The position numbers were made by a program, and so were the translations under genes. From assembly GCA_026419785.1 (NCBI GenBank), contig JAODTK010002488.1:124001-188000 (forward strand): a DNA stretch of 64,000 nucleotides, read 5' to 3'. Every line of letters begins with the position of its first letter. Within the stretch, counting starts at the first letter, position 1. A model generated the notes under the pieces. That model was not told where the DNA came from and did no database searches. It worked only from the letters and a program-made list of their open reading frames with translations. Source of the stretch: Sclerodactyla briareus. Taxonomy: Eukaryota; Echinodermata; Holothuroidea; Dendrochirotida; Sclerodactylidae. Shown in pieces: positions 11,901 through 21,639 of this stretch.

Positions 11901-11999
11901 TTCTCGGACATCCTGTGCTTTCCGGGTCTGGGAAACGCGCCGTCCGCATCCGGAGGCTCGGGGCCTGGTTTGGGGCGTGTGTCAGGGATTCCCTCCGGG

Positions 12000-12960
12000 C
12001 GTCGGGCCTTTCCCCTGAAAGGCTGCCGCGATGGCTGCCCGTGGTCGGAGATTTTCCCAACCCTTCGCCTGTGGTGGATTCGCGACTCGGATTGTACGGA
12101 GGGTGGTGTGCGGATCCGCCAGTTTCTCCGGCCCGGCGTCCACTGTCCGGGGAGGTGGCCGATTTCCTCCTCTACTTTGTCTCCGTGTAGGGGCGGCAAG
12201 TGAACCGATCCGGAAAGTTAACCGCTCCGCTGTTTGCGGCTATCACCTGCGGTTTTCGGAAGGTCACGGTGTCTTCTTTCTGCGCAGCCATTTCTTGATC
12301 TTCTTGGATCGTTCAGGGTTCGCACTCTCTCTTTCCGCCCTGGGGCATGGGAACGTCCTGCGGATACTAGCGATCACGCCCCTTGAACTGCTAGCGGACT
12401 CTCTGCCGCAGCTGTTTGTTGAAACAGCGTTCTCTTGCGGCGGCTCGCTCGGCGCCATGTGCCTTGCTTGCTCCGTCTAGCCTCCCGGGCATATCGTTCG
12501 AGCCGACGGGTCCGCCTGGTTTCCGGCCCGTCGTTTCCTCCAAGACGGCAGTCGGTCAAATCTTCTCCCGGCTCCGTTTTTCATCGCTGCTTTTGGGGGT
12601 GGAGGGATGAGGTGTGTGGTGTCCGGTTCGGGCCCGTCGGGTTAACCTGGGAGCGACCCGTCCCCTCCGTGGTCCGTGTACGTCCCTGTTTGTTTTCAAC
12701 GCAGCGACCCCTCAATACACGCGCCTCCGGGATACAAATCTCTTCGCTGTATCGTCAACGTGATCCGCCGGGCGTTTGTCCGTCCGACCGCAAGCTCTCG
12801 ATGTGCGGGGGGGTTGCCTCCCTCCCTCGCGTTCTCTAAAGGTGTGCCGTTGGAGGTTTTTCTACGGCTGCGGATGGAGTTCTCAGAATAAACTTTAATC
12901 GCTTCCTACCTTCGGACCCCCTGCGGAGTGAATCCCGCACTGGCCACCGCCTTTCCTCCC
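12000..12960 (+). pseudogene. DIRS tyrosine recombinase, decayed
   Basis: The N-terminal core-binding part is seen as GEVADFLLYFVSV at about 12,150 and AVCGYHLRF at about 12,232. The catalytic part includes ITPLELLADSLPQLFVETAF at about 12,373 and, near the C-terminus, VNVIRRAFVRP (about 12,757), AFSKGVPLEVFL (about 12,830) and FNRF/YLRTP-like residues (about 12,900). The order matches the recombinase of DIRS elements. The H-x-x-R box cannot be recognised, and there are several frameshifts, so it is inactive. Confidence 0.82.
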
Positions 12961-13299
12961 GCGCGCGGGTCGCGGTTCGGGTTCCGCGTCTGGTGCCTCG
13001 CTGGGGGGGGTGTCCACTGGCCTCGTTCGTAAGCGTCGGCGTTGTTGCCTCTCCCTTCTTCCTCCCCACCGCGCTCGCTCGTAGAGCGTGTTGTGTGGCT
13101 GTGCTGGCTCTGGACAATCCCTGCCTGTGACGGGAAGGTGCCCCGCTCGGATGTCTGTAGTCTGGTTTTACTGCGGATGCGTACTCAGACATCTTTCTTA
13201 TGGTGAGCTGTCTTATTCTAGTTGGATAATTCGCTCCCCCGCTTCCCACCTCCTGCGTTGGGGAGGCTGCAATTGTAGTAATTCCAGAAGGTCAGTGCC

Positions 13300-13345
13300 C
13301 TGAGTAAGTTACCCCCCTTCTAAGTGGGCCTACTTACGAGGGGCA
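13300..13345 (+). repeat. Internal copy of the DIRS right-end sequence
   Basis: GAGTAAGTTACCCCCCTTCT and the following bases repeat in direct orientation, with changes, at 13,553-13,600 just outside the right terminal repeat. DIRS elements carry an internal region matching their termini, needed for circle formation. This segment is a candidate for it. Confidence 0.5.
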
Positions 13346-13420
13346 CTACCTTCCTGTACCCCCCCGTCCTCCCCACTAAGCAGTGGACCTCGGGTGCTAG
13401 TTGGAAATGTGAGTGTCATC

Positions 13421-13546
13421 CGCCTACCGCTCCCAGCTAGTTTAGCTGGGCGTTCGGTACCAGGTGGGGGGGGGCTGTGCTTAACTCTTTTTGTAGTGGT
13501 ATAGGGTGTGTTGAAGCGGCCGTTTGGCTTAAAATGCAATTTGTAG
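13421..13546 (-). repeat. Right inverted terminal repeat of DIRS element
   Basis: Inverted partner of 8,863-8,985. It contains a longer C/G run (GGTGGGGGGGGGCTGTGC) where the left copy has a short one, and otherwise the same block order. Confidence 0.88.
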
Positions 13547-14313
13547 TACGTCGCGAGTAAGTTGCCCCTCTTAAGTAGCCCCCTTAACGAAGGGGGGTAT
13601 TCTAATTGTATTCTTGACTGCATTCTCTCCAACTGTTGCACACAACAGTCCCTACTATGCATATCCTGGGCAAGGTCCGGTGGTTGGTGCTGGGACTGGG
13701 CCTTAACCACTTTTCAAAAAAAACTGCTGCGACTGCTGACTTTTTCTCTTATTTTGGTGCGGTTCGATGTCTACTCACGGTCCCCCTTACGTGAAAACGG
13801 CCAGAAGCTGACAGACAGGCAAGGTGGTTCTAATCGTCTAACAAGAGGGTATGACATCAATCGTTATTTTCAGGGATTCCGGTTTGATAGCTCACATGAC
13901 TGTATATCATCAAAGCAAAAATGGAATGTCACCCCTCTTACCAGGAGTGCCTCAGCAGTATTAACGCAGGAGGGGTAGCACTACCCTGAAGCAGGATACA
14001 AACAGGACAAAGGAAACGACTCAGGCGGACATTAAATCTGTCCTTGGTATTAAAAACCCAAATTCAGTAACAACTTACATATAACCAGGCCCCGCAGTCA
14101 TAGACAACCTGGGAAGTCAATGTATTTCATCATGGAACCAGGCCTGTTACGTTTTGAAATTCCGTGAAAAGTTGTTAAGTCATGGGCAATCTGTATATTT
14201 TCATGAATTATGTTGTCACTTTCTTCTCACAGCTGTTTCCTATTGTTGCTTTAGCTCTTTTTTGCATGGTCAGTTGAGAATTGTGTTAGCTGTCTAGAGG
14301 AGGTCATGGAAAT

Positions 14314-14595
14314 CCTATTAGTCCTAAAGTCTTTAATCTGTTTCTACATTGTAGTAATCATTCCCTTCTGTAGAGGAACTTTGCTTACACCTTTTGTGTT
14401 GTTTTGGCAGGCAGAGCTATTGTATCGCCTCCCTGTAGTCCACTCAACAGAGTGCCTTGACTACGACCAATCAACCACCTATTAACCTAAAGTCTATTAA
14501 ATTTGTTTCTACATTGTAGTAATCATTCCCTTCTGTGGAGCGAACATTTGCTTACACCTCTTGTGTTGTGTTTGGCAGGCAAAGCTATGACATCG
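14314..14595 (+). repeat. Tandem duplication of an intron end and acceptor
   Basis: About 115 bases (14,314-14,430) recur at 14,479-14,595. Shared blocks include TTTCTACATTGTAGTAATCA, TTCCCTTCTGT, TTGCTTACACC, TTGTGTTG and TTTGGCAGGC. The second copy supplies the acceptor of the exon at 14,579. The first copy also has a GGCAG acceptor followed by GCAGAGCTATTG, an altered version of the exon start. Confidence 0.9.
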
Positions 14596-14851
14596 ACATA
14601 GAGCTGGAGTGTCCACGTTCAGGGGTTCGTTCCACGAATCGTCTGGACCTCAAGAACCTCTTCTTCCACTACACGGGTCAGCCGGTGCAGCCCCCCTCAG
14701 GCACCTACACTAGCTTCACCCAGCGAGAGCTACTGGAACCAGTACTCCTCAAACGGGAGCAGCATGGAGGGTAACGAGGGCCACCACAATGGGTACGGAG
14801 GGGGACAGGACATGGCCAGCCTGTCACAGAACACCAATGTGGTACCAGTAG
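14579..14851 (+). CDS. Exon of unidentified gene with Gly/Ser-rich tail
   Basis: The exon follows a TTGGCAG acceptor and ends at a GTAG/GTGAGT donor. From the second base the frame reads SYDIDIELECPRSG, then RLDLKNLFFHYTGQP and PPSGTYTSFT up to a stop at about 14,773. Shifting frame near 14,725 gives ESYWNQYSSNGSSMEG and GYGGGQDMASLSQNT up to the donor, which has the better composition. A single-base indel near 14,725 is therefore likely. I do not recognise the protein: an ordered beta-like part passes into a disordered Ser/Gly/Asn/Gln tail. Its last 20 bases and donor seed the minisatellite that follows. Confidence 0.7.
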
Positions 14852-15545
14852 GTGAGTAGCTTTGTGTGGGGTCTGTGGATGAGTGTATGGGTACCACGAC
14901 TGGTACAAAAGGCCAGCACAAGCAGTCTGTCCCCGAACATCAATGTGGTACCAGTAGGTGTGTAGCTTTGTGTTGGGTCTGTGGATGGTTGTGGGGGTAC
15001 CACAACTGGTACAAAAGGCCAGCACAAAAGGTCAGCATGGCCCTGAACATCAATGTGGTACCAGTAGGTGAGTAGCTTTGTGTGGGGTCTGTGGATGGTT
15101 GTGGGGGTACCACAACTGGTACAAAAGGACAGCACATGGTCAGCCTGTCCCTGAACACCAATGTGGTACCAGTAGGTGAGTCGCTCAGTGTGTGGTCTGT
15201 GGTTGGGTGTGGGAGTATCACAACTGTACAAAAGGACAGCACATGGTCAGCCTGTCCCTGAACACCAATGTGGTACCAGTAGGTGAGTCGCTCAGTGTGT
15301 GGTCTGTGGTTGGGTGTGGGAGTATCACAACTGGTACAAAAGGACAGCACATGGTCAGCCTGTCCCTGAACACCAATGTGGTACCAGTAGGTGAGTAGCT
15401 GTGTGGGGTACTACTACAACTGGTATAAAAGACCAGCACATGGCCAGCCTATATCCGAACATAATTTTAGTGACTCAATCACGACTGTTATCACAGGGGC
15501 CGGATATGACCAACCTGTCACAGACCACCCAATGTGGTACCAATA
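14830..15545 (+). repeat. 108 bp minisatellite carrying a splice donor
   Basis: Six copies with GGTACCAGTAGGTGAG starting at 14,841, 14,947, 15,057, 15,165, 15,272 and 15,380, spacing 106-110, then a degraded copy near 15,535. Each unit holds the end of the exon (coding for N-T-N-V-V-P-V), the donor GTGAGT and the start of the intron with CACAACTGGTACAAAAGG. Confidence 0.95.
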
Positions 15546-18500
15546 ATTGAGGTCCATCAATCATCCGTATTGTATTTTGTCAGGGGCCAGGGATAGAATC
15601 CTGGTCAGGCCATACCAGAGACTCGCAGAATAGGACCTAACGTCATGTGTTTGGTGCTTTATTAAAAAACAAATTGGAAAGGAGAAAATGACCAGTGATA
15701 AAGATCCAGGGAAGACCATGGTTGTCCTGCTAGTTAATCCACAGAGACTCGTGCTCGTCAGTCAACAACATCTCACAACGATTATGAACCCATTCAGCCA
15801 ACCACAGCAACAATACGATTGGTTCAGAGAGTATTCCCCAATTTGTTTCCTATCAACCCTTTGAGGCCAGGAGGTGCGTTAACTTGTGCGCCAGTGATGC
15901 CTCTGCCTTTTCAGGCACCCTGTGCGCATGCTCCAGCGAGCATCACTCGATGTTTGTTTGCATTATTCCCTTTTGCCACCTGCTGGGACGAGGGCTAATT
16001 GAACAAGAACAGACGTGTGAAGACATTTCTGATGAGGTAGTCGTGTGATTTACCATTTGAGGGCAGCAGAAACAGGGTTAACATGCATGCCAGTGACAGC
16101 TCCGCCTTCTTTGAAATACCTCGGAACTCAAAAGGGTCAAACTGACAGCCAGCACATACCCATCCAGTCACCATACCCTACCAGTCCACCATACATGGAT
16201 GTAGTTTTCACCATCCAGTATTCCCTCATTTTCATCCATCATTTCCATTCAAAGTCTCAGTGGCCGGATAGTGAGAGCATCTGACTTACAGTTTGATTCT
16301 TCTTCAGGCCAAACTGAGGAATTTGAAACGAGCCCAATCGTGGCACAGCTTGTAGCTGCGGGCAAATGCTACTGTAGGATATGGTGGTTTGCACATAAAT
16401 ATTGTCAAATAGAGTGAATGTTAGGTCCTCAATATTTTTTTGTGAATGTGGAAATACTGTACAACTTTGAGTTTAGAGATTGGGAGGCTTACTACAGTGA
16501 GTAACTGTTCTGGACCTGTTGATTGATAAACAAGTTCTGTACTATGGGTTTCAAACAGAGGGATTTAAAGGCAAAGTCCAGGCCCCATTAATACTCCTTT
16601 TAGTGTTATATTGTTTTAAATGGGCAATTAGCAGTGATAAATAATAATCTTTAAAATTTGTAACCTCTTTATAACCGAACATGCTATGAACATGAAACAA
16701 AGTTTGATTGGCATGATTTTCATGATTTGAATGCACAATCACATGACATTTAAATATTTTTGGCAGGAATTGTTCTTTAAAGGGGAACTCCAGCAAGAGG
16801 TATGTTTTCTTGCATTTCTAGATATTTTTCTGACATTCCTAACCGTGTTTTGATGGACTTGAAAGACCTCCGTTATCATTGTCACAGTGAATTCAAAGTC
16901 TGGCCCTTGGTTGCATAGTCATAACCAAGGGTAAAAAATAAGGAAGTGTGAACCAGGGGCCACATTTTCAGAAAAAGTGGCCCCTGGTTCAGGGCATTTC
17001 AGTGGGACCAGGGGCTACTTTCTATTTACCAGGGGCCACTAAAGTGGAAACGAGTTTTGGAAGCAAAAACAACGTTTTATTTAAAAAATCTCCCTTTATC
17101 ACAGGGCAAATATGTATTGGTCTCCTGTCGAGTGATGAAAACAATATGCCACACAGGCAATGGCATACAGCACACACGAATGGTTTACAGTAGTGATAAT
17201 TTTGGTTGCCAACTTTGAGGAAGCTTACATTGGACATGACCAATCTCAAATTTCTATGCTTTCCATCTCTCGTGAGTACATTATGTCTGGGACTCATCTT
17301 GGGGTTAACACGTCCAAACCAATCACTTACGTCACGCAGAGACCTCATGGGATTTAATCGCCTAGCGTATAAAACACCGGTGCACGAGGATGAGTAATGA
17401 AAGAGAAACTTGCCCAGTGCAAGTGAAGCCCTGTCGCGGGTGTGTTGAGAGTGGTTCAACTGTGATTGCAATACAAACTACAGTGCACATTACGACTGCC
17501 GCGGAGGGTCAAAAAGTATAATCGTTGTACCCAGTGAGAATTGGTGAATTAAAACCCCCATTCATTCATGGCATTGAGTAACGTAGTCTACGCGAGTCAC
17601 AGGCCACAGCAACATTTTGGTGAATCGGCGGCCGCTACCGCTCGCGTGTCAGGCTTAACCAAGGGCCAATGGGAAAACTCCATAGACGTTAAGTGTGTGT
17701 GGAGCGATGATCGAACGTTGATGTTACTGCACTACAATATGTGTACACATAACACACTGTTGTTTGTGTACCGGTGTATGCACGGAAAGTATATGCAGGC
17801 TTCTCGATCGTGCAGCTGGCCGCGCGTATCGACTTTATGATATTCACAAGAGTTATCGGAGCTTCCAAATCCATTTCGAAGCTGGCGTATATTATTTTGT
17901 TTCCTTCACCGGGAACCAAACATATGCATGCGATAAAAAGATGGAATCTGATGAGTAATGGCTTGAAACTAAAGCTGAATTATGACTACCCCTGTAGGTC
18001 TATTGATGGGATTTAACTCAGGGGAAGTTTGCTTACGTAAGCAATGACATGTGAAACGTGTAATGTGCTGACTTGAATAAACGGTATCGGTATCAGAATC
18101 GGACCGATTAGGGAAAAAATAATCGGTAATCTGTAACATCGTATTGGCATAATCGTTTGAACCCTAGATCGGTAAGCCACTTGGGATGTTGGGAAAAGTG
18201 AAAGATGATCTAAGGTTTGACGGGCGCTAGTTTTGAAGGAAAAAGGTAGCACCAGTGGACTTTGAATTGGAACTCCACGGGCGCTGTTCAGCTCCTGACG
18301 GGCACGGTTCGCGCCTGGCGCCAGCATATTTGACCCTGGCATAACACAGCGCGGTACAGTGCACGGCGCCATTATTGTGCAACTTCCAAATATACCCAAA
18401 ATCGTGACGAAGTCACGACCAAGCAACCAGCATAGCCTCAGTGTGTGCATGTACGTGCGTACGTGAGTTAGCGCTCAGCTCCCAGAAGTGGCAGAACGCC

Positions 18501-19461
18501 AGTTCATATCATAATTCTTTCAAACAAAGAATAGTAGAAACGGTTAATTGAGAACAAATCGGATGGCAAATTACATGAGGGGAGTCTCCAACTCATTTTA
18601 GTGAGTTATGGCTACAACCGATTAGAAAATATCACCAGGAGCAAAAAAATTGCCCACTCGCCAACAATCTTCCGAAACCGACGTTACACACAGTCGATTG
18701 GCGATGCCCATTAAGTTAAGTGTATGTGAGAATTCCACTGTACCCATTCCCCCATTGACAGTCGTCGTATAAGGCGCATAATCTGATTTGGCACTTTATC
18801 ATGTGACTGCTTGTTTGGTCAGATTGAGTTATGTCGGCAAAATCCAATCGTTTTGTTCAGAATTCTTCGACAATAAATTGGGTGAAAATGTTGCTAATTT
18901 AGAAAAGGGAAGGGCTAGTAGTGACAGTTTCAAAGTATGATGTTTCGACGAGACCATTCTAAAACTTCGACTGACGTGTCAATAACGTTATAGTTGGCGG
19001 TTAAACATTGTTATCGTGTTATTCGGTTAGAAATAGCTGTCTCGGGGTCCGGCCGCTTACGCACAATTAAGGTGGATTCTCAATAGTCACGCTAAGAAGG
19101 CTCCTGGCACGTAGCGCTGTTAATGGGGCATTATCCCAAAGGCGGGAAGTTTGAACTCCGGGTTCTGGTCTTGGAGGGGCCCGTTCGGAGCACTCAAAAT
19201 ACGGGTTGAAGTGGTTTGAAAAGATGCGAAAGTGGGAACATGTCTCTTGCCACGAAGAATGGTTTGAAAAAACGAGTGTTGTGCACTGTCATTGAGATAG
19301 TAAGGGGCGACAAAGAAATTAACAATTAATCATCTTATGTATGACTATTGTTGGTTTGAACCAAGAACGTTGAGAAATTGTGGCTTTGGGAGTCCTTATC
19401 CAACAGATATTTCCAACAAGATTAATGTCTGTTTACATTTGCTTTTTAAGCCGACCTACAG
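15546..19461. other. Long non-coding stretch, probably intron
   Basis: No coding exon was recognised. Two related blocks, TTTAAAGGCAAAGTCCAGG near 16,562 and CTTTAAAGGGGAACTCCAG near 16,777, bracket about 215 bases in direct orientation and may be ends of non-autonomous elements. A diverged ATCGG-rich tract lies at 18,085-18,175. The frames open here lack any known motif. Confidence 0.45.
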
Positions 19462-19677
19462 CCAAATTCGGAAAACCGATCAGCCACACCAGCGTTCTGC
19501 CAGGAGGATCGGCCCAGCACCAATACTTCATGCCTTCATCAGTCGGCATGGCAAACCAAGCTCTTCCAGTCTCTGTCTATCAGCAGGGTGCAAGCAACCG
19601 GGGCTCCGGCCGCTCCGAGGGTGGACGCGGAGGGTGAAACCCTACGATGGGGCAGGCAGCTATGGGCACCCACGGAG
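19462..19677 (+). CDS. Candidate late exon, Gly/Ser/Gln-rich
   Basis: A GACCTACAG acceptor is followed by 216 bases (72 codons) ending at GGAG/GTAATG. Two frames are fully open. The frame with the most natural composition contains LPGGSAQHQYFMPSSVGMAN and YQQGASNRGSGRSEGGRG and then stops; a one-base shift gives KPYDGAGSYGHP. Together these resemble the disordered tail of the exon at 14,579, so the segments may belong to one protein. The GC-rich stretch continues to about 19,800 with further Gly/Pro-rich frames. Confidence 0.5.
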
Positions 19678-19829
19678 GTAATGCACGGGCAGCAGATGGG
19701 GGCGGTATTAAGCCCCAAACCCCCAGAGGGGGGCGGCGGAGGACCCCCTCCCGACAAACGCATAAACACCGACCTGACACGCGCGCTCCTGTCATAGTGC
19801 CACTCTACCGCGCTTTGTCTCTCGCTAAT

Positions 19830-21270
19830 GTGGACTGAACCAATTTTCTGCGGATTGTAAGTGGTGGATATGTGGAAGAGACTTCCTAGGGAAACCATCA
19901 CCATTGTGAACCTGCCTAACATATTTTTTGTGAACAGGGAACCAACATCTACCAAAAACATTTGTGGTCTGAACTTGACTCCTCTTTGAATTCGACAAAA
20001 TGTATTCAGAGTTGATTTCTTGCGGGGGAAATCCAAGCAACACACCATCCGTCTCCTATCTGCATATACGAAAATTTTCCGTTGAGATATTGTATATAAA
20101 TTCTTAATATTCCATCAAGACCACCAGGGATCAATTACTCGTACCTAGACTTTGATTCCTTGTTAAACCTAATTAAAAATTATTGGGAGCGAACAAGCAA
20201 GGGAACATTCTTTATGGGTTATGATGGACCTTGCGTTACCAGCTTGCTCTCCTTGCATGGTCACACTTCTTTTGTTCATTTTCTTTTGTTTATTTTCTAT
20301 TGTATTATTTGTGGAGCAACGCTATATCTCCTCCACCTCTTCTCCCCACCATGTGACTGGTGAGGAGCCATGTATTTTTTTTGTATAATTTTTAAGACAC
20401 AACAATACATTTACTATTCACCATAATTTTTCTTCCCTTGTCATTTTAACATTAACACCACCCACACAACCCTTGTTCCTTTCATGACTGTCAAAGTGAG
20501 TGATATGGTTGAGTTGAACAGAGCTGATCAAACTTACCTTTCAAAAATTCTTTTAACATACGATACTTAATACCTACATAGCGAAGTGCACTTCAAAAAT
20601 TAATCAAAAGATGTTACTGGATGGATGGTCAATAACTTTCACAGAGAATAAGGTACCTGACACGGAAAGTTTGAAACTCGGCAAATCATCCCAAAACATC
20701 AAAAATTAGCAAAGCACCCCAAAAATTTTGGAGCAACTGTGTCTTATTTAAACTGGAGTTGTCAAAGGGAGCCACTAGTAGGGTATCTATTATGACACAA
20801 CTATTAAGGTTAAACTGTTGTTAAAGTTATCAGGCCTGGGCAGAATTTTCAAGATAAATAGACTTTTGTAGGAGTTCATAGTAGACACAAAGTTTTAAGT
20901 ACACCCTGGAAGCTAGCGACTGCACAGATGCATACCTCATACATTATCCTACATCCCTAAAGAGAAAACGAGGTTATGTGTGTTATAAGACAAAGACTAT
21001 CGTATGATGAAAAAGTAGATTATAATCAGTTCAATTACATTCCTGATCATGTCCTGTTAGTTGACAGAGATCAGTAATGATAGGATTTCCACTTGGAGAG
21101 AATCTTTTTTCGTTTACACATCCATAAGTGTCTCTTGGTGCTATAATGTTACGGGATAGTTTTTTATTTAATATGAACTTTTTCCAAAGGCTTATCTCAG
21201 TATTGGGATATGTCCAAAAACAGGGTCATATGGGCCGATGAAGGTTGAACATCACCTGCTTCCTTCAAGA
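19830..21270. other. AT-rich stretch, nothing recognised
   Basis: No exon, transposon or tandem array was seen apart from short direct repeats such as AAAAATTAGCAAAGCACCCC near 20,700. Could be the 3' flank of the plus-strand gene. Confidence 0.4.
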
Positions 21271-21629
<359 letters not shown>

Positions 21630-21639
21630 GAGGGGGTAA

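Larger units (their letters stand above)
8863..13600 (+). mobile_element. DIRS-type tyrosine-recombinase retrotransposon, decayed
   Basis: An element of about 4.7 kb bounded by inverted terminal repeats and GC-rich compared with its surroundings. In order it carries a gag-like region, a reverse transcriptase, an RNase H region, the DLFAS-type domain usual in DIRS polyproteins, and a tyrosine recombinase. This order and the use of inverted rather than long direct repeats are the marks of the DIRS order. All coding parts are interrupted by frameshifts and stops, and the polymerase active site is altered, so this copy cannot move by itself. It lies between the exons at 8,208 and 14,579, hence probably inside an intron of the plus-strand gene. 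Confidence 0.9.

Noticed and set aside
10793..12199. Long minus-strand reading frames within the DIRS element
   Set aside because: They are antisense shadows of the GC-rich polymerase and recombinase region, whose motifs are all on the plus strand.
9..14851. Argonaute/Piwi identity for the unknown gene (ANPF, YDIDI and CPR strings)
   Set aside because: The strings are short, the intervening exons do not fit the Argonaute order, and no PAZ or PIWI motif was seen.
17022..17471. Minus-strand 149-residue reading frame
   Set aside because: No known motif, no splice context and AT-rich non-coding composition around it.
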